Source of the DNA: DATFVA01 sp963747755
GTDB lineage: Bacteria > Bacteroidota > Ignavibacteria > Ignavibacteriales > Ignavibacteriaceae
Reading direction: 5' to 3'
DNA length: 64,000 nucleotides
NCBI GenBank assembly: GCA_963747755.1
Contig: CAVVGK010000014.1
Location: 682,001 to 746,000, forward strand
The notes under the pieces are model-generated. The model was not told the DNA's origin. It saw only the letters and a list, made by a program, of their open reading frames with translations, and made no database searches. The number at the start of each line of letters is the position of its first letter. The stretch's first letter is position 1. Positions 52,431 through 62,153 of this stretch are shown one piece after another. A program made the translations under genes and the position numbers.

Positions 52431-54129
52431 TGTTTAATTTCTTCCTGAACAACTCGAACGTTAAAAGCCAGTTCAGATTGTCAGCGGATTTCTGTTTCCC
52501 GCTGTAGAAATCATTTATAATACTCATTACAGATTCTTCGTCATACGGCTTATATTCCCTCACAGCCTCGCGGGTAATAATTTCCCTGATGGTTTTCTCG
52601 TGCACTCTGAATAGTCCGCATATACTCTCTTCCTGCGGATTTTTGCTGATTGTTTTCTTCAGCCTTGTATATGCGTAAGAAGCCATTGATGAGAGACCGT
52701 ACGGATACACTGTCGAATTCTTGACAAGCGGGTAATTTTCCAGAGCCGGATAGTTTTTATGTATGGCATTGTAGAAAAGCTGACTGTTTTTACGCAGCTT
52801 AACGGGGATGCTGAGACTTGCAGAAATAGTGCTTCGCTGTGCGAAAGGCATAATTCCGGGCAGTATGCCATCAAGGCGTGTCTGTTCAGGACCAAAGTAA
52901 TTTGGGATCCTGTATTTTACGACCAGGAAGTCGACAAAATTTTCGATTCCAATTTCTCCCGGATCCGGAAATAATTCAAATATTTTACGAAGCTGTTCTT
53001 CTGCATTATCCAGCATCATCTCTTCAAACTCTTCCTTAAACAGCTTCGGCTTAGGAACCAGCAGATGTTTTAACACCCCCGCATAATTTTTATTCTGAAG
53101 GGCACTTTTTCCTTTAATTAAAAGACGGTTAAGAAACTGTCTGCGGGCAAATTCAGCAAGTGCGCCGTCAACAAGGAATTTATCCTCGAAATATTTATTG
53201 TTAAGAACAGCGAGCTTCACATAGGATGATACGGGTTCCACGAGTTGTGCCGCGGCAGCATACTCTCCTGCCCTATTGAAGAACTGGCCGCTCCCGAGCT
53301 CACGCGGATGGAGGAAATTACATTTCAATGCAAGTTCTTCTGATATTTTTTTTGCAACCTGGAGATCTGCATCGTCATTATAACCGAATGTATGGATACT
53401 CAGTTTTGGGTTTCTTTCCTGAAGCAGAAATGAAAGCAGGAAGCGTGAATCCAGTCCTCCCGATAACCCGAAAGTCACCTTGATAGCGTCAGGGATATCA
53501 ACCGCCAGAAGTCCGCGGACATTAGCAAACAATTTCTCCGGATCTGAAGGTTTAATGTCAGGGAACCAGTTCTCCGTTTCAATTTTAACGGCACCATGAG
53601 TTAGAACCGCTGATGAGGACGGAGGGAGCTTTTCAATATTATATATAAAAGAATTATTCGATAATTGGTTATAGGCTATCCATCTGGAACCGAATTCCAT
53701 AAAATCAATTTCAACTTTCTCCATAACCGTAGTTATCCAGTCGAGGTTTGAAGAAAAATAGATTCCTGCCTTATCCTTATAAAAATAGATTGTCCTCAAG
53801 CCTACAGGATCATTGTAAAAACTGATCTTTTCTTTATCCCATTTTATTAGGATGAAATGCCCTTCGGGATCTCTGAATGATTCTTTGCTGATAATATTTT
53901 CCCAGTCATCTTTCAGGAGCAGTTTCCGTTTATCCGCGTCACCCCCAATACCAATTCCCAGCATTAACCACCGGTTTTCGGCCGAGAAGTTAAGGGTATA
54001 ATCAGGACCTCCGGCAGCGATAAAAAGCCTGTGTTCATCAACCTTAACCTGCGGAACAGGAAAAAGAGAAGAAAGACTGAGTTTCTTCTGTTCACTTAGA
54101 TTACCAGAAAATCCGAATATCCAGCTCAT
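52417..54129 (-). CDS. Asparagine-synthase-like protein lacking the Cys2 glutaminase nucleophile
   Basis: A 570-residue protein with the two-domain layout of AsnB. The N-terminal Ntn-like domain keeps MSWIFGFSG, but the residue after Met is Ser, not the Cys that hydrolyses glutamine. The synthetase domain keeps the ATP-pyrophosphatase loop SGGLDS (223-228) and the region around DADLQVAKKISEELAL. It may use free ammonia or another amine, or act as a glycan-modifying amidotransferase, as seen for AsnB-like proteins in surface polysaccharide clusters. It sits 3 bp after the flippase gene. Confidence 0.82.
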   Translation of the reverse strand: MSWIFGFSGNLSEQKKLSLSSLFPVPQVKVDEHRLFIAAGGPDYTLNFSAENRWLMLGIGIGGDADKRKLLLKDDWENIISKESFRDPEGHFILIKWDKEKISFYNDPVGLRTIYFYKDKAGIYFSSNLDWITTVMEKVEIDFMEFGSRWIAYNQLSNNSFIYNIEKLPPSSSAVLTHGAVKIETENWFPDIKPSDPEKLFANVRGLLAVDIPDAIKVTFGLSGGLDSRFLLSFLLQERNPKLSIHTFGYNDDADLQVAKKISEELALKCNFLHPRELGSGQFFNRAGEYAAAAQLVEPVSSYVKLAVLNNKYFEDKFLVDGALAEFARRQFLNRLLIKGKSALQNKNYAGVLKHLLVPKPKLFKEEFEEMMLDNAEEQLRKIFELFPDPGEIGIENFVDFLVVKYRIPNYFGPEQTRLDGILPGIMPFAQRSTISASLSIPVKLRKNSQLFYNAIHKNYPALENYPLVKNSTVYPYGLSSMASYAYTRLKKTISKNPQEESICGLFRVHEKTIREIITREAVREYKPYDEESVMSIINDFYSGKQKSADNLNWLLTFELFRKKLNITGS

Positions 54130-54132
54130 TAT

Positions 54133-55548
54133 TTACCTGAAGGTTTTAAGTTTGAATCCTGTTAACCGATATACAATAAAAAGCGATGTCACAAACATAA
54201 TTATATCAGCAAGAAAAGTATTAAGCAATTTTGAAACCACATAGAATGCCGCTATTGAGATCAAAATCAGCACTATCTTAACCGGTTCATAAGTAATTTT
54301 TATTTTCTTCTCAGAAATTATTACAAGGTAAGCAGCCGAACCTGAATAACTTAGCAGGGCTGCTGCCGCTGCGCCCATTATTCCGTATAAAGGAATGAGT
54401 ATAAAGTTAAGAGAGATATTTATTGAGAGTGCGATAAAATCAGCCGCAAGGAAGTGGAAGCTTTTACCCGACACGTATGGATATACCGAATAATAAGTCA
54501 TTATCGCGCTGAATATATATGAGACAAGGATGACAGGGATGATATGTATTCCACCTTCATATTGAGTGTCAAATAATCGGTATCCTTGCACACTGAAATT
54601 AAACAGATCATCGATAAAAATAGAAACTGTTAAAAATATTAAAAGACTGACGGCAACAATTTTCGTAAATGACTTCCCGAATTCAATGCTGTAATTCCCT
54701 TCGTTGTAGAGCCTGATTGAATATGGAGTCCAAGCGCTCCTCAATGACATCACAAAAATATTCATCACCAGGGCAATCCTATAAGAGAAACTGTATATGC
54801 CGACCTCACTCTTTCCGAGGAAATGATCGATAATAAACCTATCGATTACAGCGACCGAAGCGGACAACAATCCTCCGATTATTAATGGATAAGAGAATGA
54901 GAAGTACGTCTTCAGCCAGGCTGCTCTTATTACAGAAAGATAATTTTCTTTCAGGAACGGAAGAAGAATTAAAAAAACCATCACTGAAGTAACAAGCTGT
55001 GCCCAGATGATTCCGTAAATTCCCAGCCGGAGGTAGTAAACAAGGTAAAGGTTAAGTACAAGATTTATGACTGCACTGAATGAGGAATAGATAACCACCT
55101 TACGGGCAAGCTCCTTCGTTCTCAACAGGTGGAGAGTAATAAAAGTGATACTTTCAAAAAACAGAGCGGCAAAAATCACTCTTATCAGGTTACCATATCC
55201 GGGTGAGCCTACAGCAGCCAGAGCAATCCATCCCGAGAGAAGGAAAATAATGGCTGTGAGAATAAGCCCGATTATTCCGGCAGCATTAAGTATAGTTGAG
55301 AATACTTCTTTACGCCTGTTTTCATTTTCTTCTTCAAGGTAATATTTGCTGAGTGCTGATTGTAGTCCCGACTGATAAAACACAGCAACAATCGAATAAA
55401 GTGACATAATCAGTGCATAGTTGCCGAAATCTATAGTTGAAATTAAATTAGAATACAGAGGGAGAAGCAGGAAACTGACCGATCTGACAAACAGGTTTCC
55501 AACCGTATACCATGCGGTTGCTTTAGACAGGCTGCTCTTTTTCTCCAT
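54133..55548 (-). CDS. Polysaccharide flippase (Wzx/MATE-like)
   Basis: A 471-residue membrane protein with 12-14 helices and no soluble domain. It starts KATAWYTVGNLFVRSVSFLL, with LPLYSNLISTIDFGNYALIM, the pattern of oligosaccharide flippases that move lipid-linked units across the inner membrane. Its start overlaps the next upstream gene by 1 base. It lies in a tight row (GNAT-type, GT4, flippase, AsnB-like), consistent with export of a glycan unit. No polymerase or initiating sugar-phosphate transferase is visible in the window. Confidence 0.88.
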   Translation of the reverse strand: MEKKSSLSKATAWYTVGNLFVRSVSFLLLPLYSNLISTIDFGNYALIMSLYSIVAVFYQSGLQSALSKYYLEEENENRRKEVFSTILNAAGIIGLILTAIIFLLSGWIALAAVGSPGYGNLIRVIFAALFFESITFITLHLLRTKELARKVVIYSSFSAVINLVLNLYLVYYLRLGIYGIIWAQLVTSVMVFLILLPFLKENYLSVIRAAWLKTYFSFSYPLIIGGLLSASVAVIDRFIIDHFLGKSEVGIYSFSYRIALVMNIFVMSLRSAWTPYSIRLYNEGNYSIEFGKSFTKIVAVSLLIFLTVSIFIDDLFNFSVQGYRLFDTQYEGGIHIIPVILVSYIFSAIMTYYSVYPYVSGKSFHFLAADFIALSINISLNFILIPLYGIMGAAAAALLSYSGSAAYLVIISEKKIKITYEPVKIVLILISIAAFYVVSKLLNTFLADIIMFVTSLFIVYRLTGFKLKTFR

Positions 55549-56624
55549 CAGATAATGTTATTATTTCTGTATAATTCTTTTAAATTAGAATCGACACTCT
55601 TATAACCATGGTATTTATCAACCCATTTCTTTCCCTGCTCACCCAGCTGTTTCCTGAGGCTGGCATCATCGATAAGTTCTAATAGTTTTTTGTAGAGTTT
55701 CTCCGCATCATTAGCAACAACAAAAGGATTTTCGGGAAGCCAGTTTGCGTATCCGTCAGTCATATTTGTGATAGTCGGAATTCCCATAGCAAGTGTTTCC
55801 AGTCCCGCCTTTCCGTATCCTGTTCCACCCATTGAACCTCCGACCTGGTCGATAGCAATATCGCACCCGGTTTTAACCTGCAGTACCTCGCCGCGGGGTT
55901 TATTCTCCATCAGGATAAACTCAATCTTTTTTTCCTTTTTGATTTTTTCTATAACACGAATAATTATATCAGTTCCTTTATATTTTCTGTTAGTTGGTGA
56001 ATGGACTATCACCGGAATATTCCCGTCAAGATTTCTCTTCTCCGGCAGCTCTGACGGATCATAAGGATAGAAAAGGTAATGGATATTTTTTTTTAAGGCA
56101 AGATGATCATACTCGGAAGTAATATTCAGATCGGATATCTCATCCAGTTCGCGTATCAGTCCCCGGATCCGCAGATCACTTCCATAGTAGCAGCAGACTA
56201 TTTTCTTTCCCTGCTCTTTCCATTTCAAAGCCTGTGCAGGATAACGGTAGAAATCGAGTCCCGCATCATAATGAATAATATCATAATCATCCAGGTTATA
56301 CCTCTCTATAGCCTCTTCAATCTTTGACTTCCTCATCCTGTCGGTTATCTTAAAATACAGCCGTTCCAGTGCATTCTTTGGTGTGAAGAAAGGAGCCGTT
56401 GTTACCTGCATCTCCTCCCTGTCGTTTACCTTCTTTCTGCGCCACAACTTAGCGAAACTAAATTCAGGCAGTGGAAGATTAAGGCATATATCTTCGGGAA
56501 AGTCGATAGGATTTTTATGATAAGTGATAAGACGTGAAAAATCCCCGATGCTGTTATGCATCCTGAAAAAATCATATGGCACTCCCGCATAATTCCGGGG
56601 TGCCAGATGTAAAATTTTCAGCAT
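55548..56624 (-). CDS. GT4-like glycosyltransferase
   Basis: A 358-residue GT-B-type protein. It starts MLKILHLAPRNYAGVPYDFF, has DYDIIHYDAGLDFYRYPAQA in the first half, IPVIVHSPTNRKYKGTDIII at the domain border, and a C-terminal donor site region GTGYGKAGLETLAMGIPTIT. Gene edges overlap by one base on both sides (with the flippase and the GNAT-type gene), indicating translational coupling. The sugar is unknown. Confidence 0.82.
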   Translation of the reverse strand: MLKILHLAPRNYAGVPYDFFRMHNSIGDFSRLITYHKNPIDFPEDICLNLPLPEFSFAKLWRRKKVNDREEMQVTTAPFFTPKNALERLYFKITDRMRKSKIEEAIERYNLDDYDIIHYDAGLDFYRYPAQALKWKEQGKKIVCCYYGSDLRIRGLIRELDEISDLNITSEYDHLALKKNIHYLFYPYDPSELPEKRNLDGNIPVIVHSPTNRKYKGTDIIIRVIEKIKKEKKIEFILMENKPRGEVLQVKTGCDIAIDQVGGSMGGTGYGKAGLETLAMGIPTITNMTDGYANWLPENPFVVANDAEKLYKKLLELIDDASLRKQLGEQGKKWVDKYHGYKSVDSNLKELYRNNNII

Positions 56625-57595
56625 TAAATATCTTTTATTAATGTATCCCGGAAAATTCCACGCGCACCGAAATTTTCTTTGAACCTTCCGAGTCCCCAGT
56701 TCGGTTCCATATTCACTGTAAATATACCGAAATCAAGGAATCGGAAACCTTCCTCTTTGTAGCGTTTCATAATTTCGTAGAACAGAAGGTTAACAGCGCG
56801 GTACTCCTGGTATTCCTCATCGTGACTGATATAAAATGCCAGCACAACTTTGGGATTTGCACTGAAATTACATACGCCCGCAATCAGCTTATCTTTCAGG
56901 AACGCTCCCCACAAACGGATTTTTGCCGGGAACATCTTCTTCAACTTTATCAGCTCATCGAGTGAGTGAGCAGGCGATACATTATGACGCAGCTTAAGAT
57001 TCTTCTTTAGTATCTCATAATATTCGGCGAACTTCTCGCACTCAACAATTTCTACACCCTGCTTAATTGATTTCTTAATTGCCGTTCTTGCTTCAGCACG
57101 GTAAGTTGAAAGAAGTTCATCCTTATTGAAATCGAGCTGAACTATACTTGAAACATCTCTCTTGAGGTAGGAAAAACCATTACGGATAAGAGCAAAATCG
57201 ATATAGTTGGAATATTTTGTCTGGTAGATTATCGGCGGCAGTGTAAGCTGCACACGGTTAACGCTAAGCTCCTTTGCATACTCAAGAAGAATGTCAACCA
57301 TTGCATGAGCTTCTTTAAAATTAAGATTGGAATTATAAACAAAGCTGCCGTATGAAGCACCAGGATGTGAGGCAAGGACCTTTTTCCCTTCACGCTCAAC
57401 CACTGCTGCTGTGTAAAGTGCAAGCACCTTATTATCTTTTTTAACTACAATTGATGCATCATCAAATCTGCCTTCGGGATGATAGGCAAGGAACTCCCGC
57501 TTATGGAACAGCGTTCCGTTATCAGAATTTTCTACAAAACCATCCCATTCCTGCTCAGACAAACCTGATCTCTTAAAAGTTTTATATTCGATCAT
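56624..57595 (-). CDS. FemAB/GNAT-type aminoacyl or acyl transferase
   Basis: A 323-residue soluble protein. Repeats of the acyltransferase fold are seen: EYKTFKRSGLSEQEWDGFVE, NSDNGTLFHKREFLAYHP, then YLKRDVSSIVQLDFNKDELL, YRAEARTAIKKSIKQGVEI (a FemAB-like basic helix) and RFLDFGIFTVNMEPNWGLGR. Such GNAT-like FemAB proteins in glycan clusters attach amino acids or acyl groups to sugars or peptidoglycan. It is the first gene of the leftward row. The acceptor is unknown. Confidence 0.75.
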   Translation of the reverse strand: MIEYKTFKRSGLSEQEWDGFVENSDNGTLFHKREFLAYHPEGRFDDASIVVKKDNKVLALYTAAVVEREGKKVLASHPGASYGSFVYNSNLNFKEAHAMVDILLEYAKELSVNRVQLTLPPIIYQTKYSNYIDFALIRNGFSYLKRDVSSIVQLDFNKDELLSTYRAEARTAIKKSIKQGVEIVECEKFAEYYEILKKNLKLRHNVSPAHSLDELIKLKKMFPAKIRLWGAFLKDKLIAGVCNFSANPKVVLAFYISHDEEYQEYRAVNLLFYEIMKRYKEEGFRFLDFGIFTVNMEPNWGLGRFKENFGARGIFRDTLIKDI

Positions 57596-57841
57596 TTTTC
57601 CGGATATTCTTTACGTTTATTAGAAATATTTGAACTGAAAAATACGATTTCTGCATTTAATATCGAAACCATACGTCATCCTAAAACCCGTCTTGTCGAA
57701 CGTTTCACCTGCACTGTAACCAATTATCAGCTCGACCGTCCGGCTCCAAACGGAAAAGGAAAAATCTTCCTATTTCCAATCACCCGATTCATGGGTTCTT
57801 TAATTCCTTATCAATTTTTATTTTTAGCTATCAAATTATTC

Positions 57842-57845
57842 GGAG
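57842..57845 (+). promoter_or_regulatory. Ribosome-binding site fixing a TTG start
   Basis: GGAG lies six bases before TTG 57852, and an in-frame TAG at 57825 rules out an upstream start. Confidence 0.7.
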
Positions 57846-57851
57846 TATAAA

Positions 57852-60185
57852 TTGAAAACTACAGCTTTATTTGTTCTGTTGATCACCCTTTCTGTAAATC
57901 TAGCAGCCCAGGACAAGAAAGAACTTACAGATTACGTTAATCCTTTTATAGGGACGGATGATATGGGACATACATTCCCGGGGGCAGCGGTGCCTTTCGG
58001 AATGGTTCAGCTTAGTCCTGAAACCGATACTGTTATGTACAGCAACGGCAGCGGCTACAACAAAGAGGTTTATAGGTACTGCGCGGGTTATCAGTACTCC
58101 GATAGCACAATTGTTGGTTTTTCTCATACTCATTTTAACGGAACGGGGCATTCAGATCTGGGCGATTTCCTAATAACGCCTACAACCGGTAAACTGCAGC
58201 TGAACCCCGGAACGAGAGATAAGCCCGCAGGCGGATACAGGTCCAGGTTTTCTCACGAAAATGAAATTGCCAGTCCCGGATATTATTCTGTTGAACTAGC
58301 AGACTACAACATTAACGTAGAACTTACAACAGCGGAACATACCGGGTTCCACAAATATACTTTTCCTAAATCTGATGACGCACATATAATTCTTGACTTG
58401 ACTTCCAACATCTATAACTATGACGGCAAAAACGTGTGGTCATCCATCAGGGTTGAGAACGACACCCTGGTGACCGGTTTCAGGCAGACGAACGGCTGGG
58501 CAAGGACAAGATACCTTTACTTCGCAATGGTTTTGTCAAAACCGATCGGCTCTTACGGTTTAACTGATGATGAGATCCTTGTATATAAAGGGTTCTGGAG
58601 AAAATTTGACCAGAATAATAATTTCCCTGAAAGAGCGGGACATAAAATTAAGGTCCATTTTGATTTTAAAACTGAAAAGGGAGAAACAATAGAAATCAAA
58701 TTTGCAATTTCGGCAGTGAGTACCCGGAATGCCCTCGAAAACCTGCAGACTGAAATACCTGGCTGGGATTTCGAAAAGATAAAAACTGACGCCGGAGAGA
58801 AATGGAATAAAGAATTATCAAAAATAAAAATAAATGCCGATGAAGATACCAAAGTTAATTTTTATACTTCTATGTATCACAGTTTCCTGTCGCCTGTTAT
58901 TTATTCTGATGTAAACGGAGAGTACCGGGGACTTGATCAGAATATTTATAGATCCGCCGGCTTCACCGATTATACAATTTTTTCTCTATGGGATACCTAT
59001 CGTGCTCTTCATCCTTTGTTTACCATTATTCAACAGAAACGTACCAACGATATTGTAAATTCAATGCTGGCTCATTATGAGCAAAGTGTTCATAAAATTT
59101 TGCCGGTCTGGTCGCACTACTCAAATGAGAACTGGTGTATGATCGGGTATCATGCTGTCTCGGTAATAGCAGATGCATATTTGAAAGGGATAAGGAATTA
59201 TGATACCGGTGAAGCACTCAAAGCAGTGCTTGCAAGTTCCAATTATGAACCATATGACGGTATCGGTTATTACAAGGAATACGGTTATGTACCTGAGGAT
59301 CTGAACCCGAATTCAGCTTCCAAAACACTTGAGTATGCATATGACGACTGGACAATCTATAAATTTGCTGAAGGAATGGGTAGGACGGAAGAGGCCAAGA
59401 AGTATCTAACCAGGGCTGGTTCATATAGAAATATTTTTGATAAGCAGACAGGATTTATGCGGGCTAAGAATTCCAATGGGAAGTTTAAGACTCCATTCGA
59501 TGAACTCAGTACATCGAACCAGGGATACATTGAAGGAAATGCATGGAACTATTCATTGTATGTTCCCCAGGATGTAAAGGGTTTTATAAACCTGATAGGC
59601 GGAAATCAGAAACTGGTTACCTGGCTTGATTCATTATTCACAATGGAAATATCAGATGAGAGCATAGCAGAAAGCGAGGACATCACAAAAGTAGGAATGA
59701 TAGGGAATTATGTTCACGGAAATGAACCCAGCCACCATGTACCTTATATGTATGTATACGCAGGACAACCCTGGAAAACGCAGGAGCGTATTCACCAGGT
59801 AATGGCCTCGATGTACAAACCGGAACCTCATGGTCTGTGCGGAAATGATGATTGCGGACAAATGTCAGCCTGGTATATTTTCAGCGCACTAGGCTTTTAT
59901 CCTGTTACTCCCGGAAGCGGTGAATATGTTATCGGAAGTCCCTCCGTGAATGAGGCTGTCATCAGTCTGGAGAACGGCAAAACGTTCAGGATCACATCAG
60001 AGAATCTGTTTGAAAAGAATATCTACATAAAAGAATTAATACTTAACGGCGAAAAGATAAACCGCAGCTATATTACTCACGATGAAATAATGCAGGGCGG
60101 CGAGCTTAAATTTATTATGAATGACCAACCGAATAAAGATTGGGCAACTGAAAATGATTCCTTCCCCTACTCTATGAACAGATAG
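57852..60185 (+). CDS. GH92 exo-alpha-mannosidase family protein
   Basis: A 777-residue protein with a TTG start, then a signal peptide (MKTTALFVLLITLSVNLAAQ). The family opening DYVNPFIGTDDMGHTFPGAA, with VPFGMVQLSPET, is complete, as is FSHTHFNGTGHSDLGDFL. The predicted acid glutamate lies in GNEPSHHVPYMY (about 623-634), and the catalytic base aspartates lie in CGNDDCGQMSAWYIFS (about 662-677). GH92 enzymes are calcium-dependent inverting alpha-mannosidases, usually cutting alpha-1,2 or other mannosidic bonds of glycans. There is no sorting tail, so it is probably periplasmic. No sugar transporter or regulator adjoins, so it does not form a classic polysaccharide utilisation locus. Confidence 0.93.
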   Translation: MKTTALFVLLITLSVNLAAQDKKELTDYVNPFIGTDDMGHTFPGAAVPFGMVQLSPETDTVMYSNGSGYNKEVYRYCAGYQYSDSTIVGFSHTHFNGTGHSDLGDFLITPTTGKLQLNPGTRDKPAGGYRSRFSHENEIASPGYYSVELADYNINVELTTAEHTGFHKYTFPKSDDAHIILDLTSNIYNYDGKNVWSSIRVENDTLVTGFRQTNGWARTRYLYFAMVLSKPIGSYGLTDDEILVYKGFWRKFDQNNNFPERAGHKIKVHFDFKTEKGETIEIKFAISAVSTRNALENLQTEIPGWDFEKIKTDAGEKWNKELSKIKINADEDTKVNFYTSMYHSFLSPVIYSDVNGEYRGLDQNIYRSAGFTDYTIFSLWDTYRALHPLFTIIQQKRTNDIVNSMLAHYEQSVHKILPVWSHYSNENWCMIGYHAVSVIADAYLKGIRNYDTGEALKAVLASSNYEPYDGIGYYKEYGYVPEDLNPNSASKTLEYAYDDWTIYKFAEGMGRTEEAKKYLTRAGSYRNIFDKQTGFMRAKNSNGKFKTPFDELSTSNQGYIEGNAWNYSLYVPQDVKGFINLIGGNQKLVTWLDSLFTMEISDESIAESEDITKVGMIGNYVHGNEPSHHVPYMYVYAGQPWKTQERIHQVMASMYKPEPHGLCGNDDCGQMSAWYIFSALGFYPVTPGSGEYVIGSPSVNEAVISLENGKTFRITSENLFEKNIYIKELILNGEKINRSYITHDEIMQGGELKFIMNDQPNKDWATENDSFPYSMNR

Positions 60186-60206
60186 GAGTCAGACTTTGCT
60201 TTTTAG

Positions 60207-61103
60207 TTAAAAGCTGAACTGCAGTGAGAATATGGATGAATTGCCTAGCCCGTAAGAGAACGGGAGGAAGGCGTAATCAAATCTCAGGTTTCCCCACATA
60301 AGTCCAACACCCCCGGTGAATCCACGCGACTCATAGCCAGTTTGATAGCCTGCACGAAGTGCGATAGTCTTATCATAAACTCCTTCGACTCCGAGATTAA
60401 AATGAGTATCATTTGTGGAAAGGTATTTCTGGAATTCGGCAGCTGTAATTACACCGATCTTCGAATCGGAAAAATCAAAATGATAAGCCGGACCAACACG
60501 TATCTCTGAAGGAAGTTTGGTGGCTTCATTTCTAAGGTTATTCATTGATCCCAGGTTCTTGATAACAGCCGATGCTGTAAGCCCTTCTACAGACGTTCTG
60601 TAATTAAGACCAAAATCGAAACCCCACCCTCCTGCTTCATCTGATAATATTCCTTCATAGAGGTATTTAACGGATAACCCAAAATCAATATTCTCAACAA
60701 TGCCGAAACCGCTTGATAAACTTCCAAAGAAATAATTCGCATTAAATTTGGTATCAGCAGCACCGGGCCTGGAACGGACTTCAATATCACTAACGGTGGT
60801 AACATTAAAGCCGAGTGCTACCGGGAGTCCCCATAACTCAGAGGAAATACCAAGGACTTCACTTCTCACATCCTGTATCCATTCATTATGCATCAGAATT
60901 ATTTCGGTATTATCCTTTCCAGCCAGTCTGGATGGATTATAGAAGAGTGCGGTAACATCATTAGCAGAAACTGCACCGGCGTCACCCATAGCAATATTCT
61001 TTGCACCGAATCCGAATTTCAGAAAAGACAAACCGGTATTCCCTGCCGATTGTGAAAAGGCATAAGTTGAAAAAACGAGAGTAAATAGAATTAACTTTTT
61101 CAT
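60207..61103 (-). CDS. PorV/PorQ-family outer-membrane protein (first)
   Basis: The frame reaches TTG 61121, but ATG 61103 begins directly at the signal peptide (MKKLILFTLVFSTYAFSQ); 298 residues. The mature part starts GLSFLKFGFGAKNIAMGDAG, then ALFYNPSRLAG, the PorV/UPF0164 opening, and continues as a beta-barrel to a C-terminal aromatic strand FSLQFSF. PorV-family proteins work with T9SS, binding sorted cargo or shuttling it to the attachment complex. It lies directly downstream of a second paralogue, with 36 bp of A/T-rich sequence containing repeats of ATTACAAG or TTTACAAG type. Confidence 0.88.
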   Translation of the reverse strand: MKKLILFTLVFSTYAFSQSAGNTGLSFLKFGFGAKNIAMGDAGAVSANDVTALFYNPSRLAGKDNTEIILMHNEWIQDVRSEVLGISSELWGLPVALGFNVTTVSDIEVRSRPGAADTKFNANYFFGSLSSGFGIVENIDFGLSVKYLYEGILSDEAGGWGFDFGLNYRTSVEGLTASAVIKNLGSMNNLRNEATKLPSEIRVGPAYHFDFSDSKIGVITAAEFQKYLSTNDTHFNLGVEGVYDKTIALRAGYQTGYESRGFTGGVGLMWGNLRFDYAFLPFSYGLGNSSIFSLQFSF

Positions 61104-61139
61104 AATCTTGTAAATTTGCAATGCTGCAATCTTGTAATT

Positions 61140-62120
61140 TTAAAAAATAACATTTATCCCAACTACGTGTCTGTCCTGTGGTGAATACTGTTCAACCATA
61201 AAAGCATAATCCACGCCTACAATGAAACCATCGATCTTCCTGGAATAAGAAAAGCCTGCTGCAGGTTTCGGCAAAAAATCGAAATTACTAAGATTGAACT
61301 GATCAATACCGGCGCGAAGATAAAGTCCTTCATAGATGTTGTATTCGGCGCCAACCCTTAAAATATTAGTTTCGGCGCTGCTGCTTTCAAACTCAAGGGC
61401 TGCCAGCAGTCCAACTTCTTTATTAGAATAACTTACTCCCAATTTTTTCAGCACAGGGAACTTATTGGTCGAGATCATTCCGCCTTCAGTTCCGTACAAA
61501 GGACCTGTATCCCACTTATATGCGCTATTAAGATCTGTAATTCCCAAAGAAACATTCCACTGATCATTCAGCTTATACAGGGCGCCGATATCCAAGCCTA
61601 CTCCACTGGAAGTAACTGATTCATACAGCTTATAGTAATAAAACTTTGCCTCAATACCGATTGCGAGATGTTCGTTGAATCTTTTGCCCAATCCCACAAA
61701 GAACTGGTTCTCCGACGTTGAGAGTTCGCCTGTCTGGAGTCCCTGGTTATCTCTGCCGTCAATCTTGCTTACACCGCTATTTATTATTCCTGCGCTTATG
61801 CCTGCAGCCCTCTCCTTTTTTCCGCCCAGATCGAATCTGCGGGTAAAAGATAAAAAGTTAAGTGATCTATCAAGCGAGAGGAACGTATATGATGTTTGAA
61901 AAGAATTCCCTTCCTGGAACACGCTGAGAGCAGGGTTATAATATGTAACAAGGTTTCCGTCGGTTACAGCCGACATAGCATTGCCCATTCCTATACCGCG
62001 GGCTCCGAAGCCCATCCTGGTGAATGCACCGGGCTTCGATGATATGCTGCTGAATTGAGGCTGAGCGCTCAGCAGAACATTAAAAGAAAGTATAATCAGT
62101 ATAAGAAAATATTTTTTCAA
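61140..62120 (-). CDS. PorV/PorQ-family outer-membrane protein (second)
   Basis: A 326-residue paralogue with a TTG start (GAGG five bases upstream) and signal peptide MKKYFLILIILSFNVLLSAQ. The mature part has FTRMGFGARGIGMGNAMSAV and LVTYYNPALSVFQ, the PorV-type glycine-rich opening, and a barrel ending VVGINVIF. It sits 33 bp after the BNR-repeat gene and before the other PorV-like gene. Two paralogues next to surface proteins suggest a cargo-specific secretion or anchoring pair (inference). Confidence 0.88.
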   Translation of the reverse strand: MKKYFLILIILSFNVLLSAQPQFSSISSKPGAFTRMGFGARGIGMGNAMSAVTDGNLVTYYNPALSVFQEGNSFQTSYTFLSLDRSLNFLSFTRRFDLGGKKERAAGISAGIINSGVSKIDGRDNQGLQTGELSTSENQFFVGLGKRFNEHLAIGIEAKFYYYKLYESVTSSGVGLDIGALYKLNDQWNVSLGITDLNSAYKWDTGPLYGTEGGMISTNKFPVLKKLGVSYSNKEVGLLAALEFESSSAETNILRVGAEYNIYEGLYLRAGIDQFNLSNFDFLPKPAAGFSYSRKIDGFIVGVDYAFMVEQYSPQDRHVVGINVIF

Positions 62121-62153
62121 CAGAACCTCTGTTTAATTCATTTAATTTCAGGA

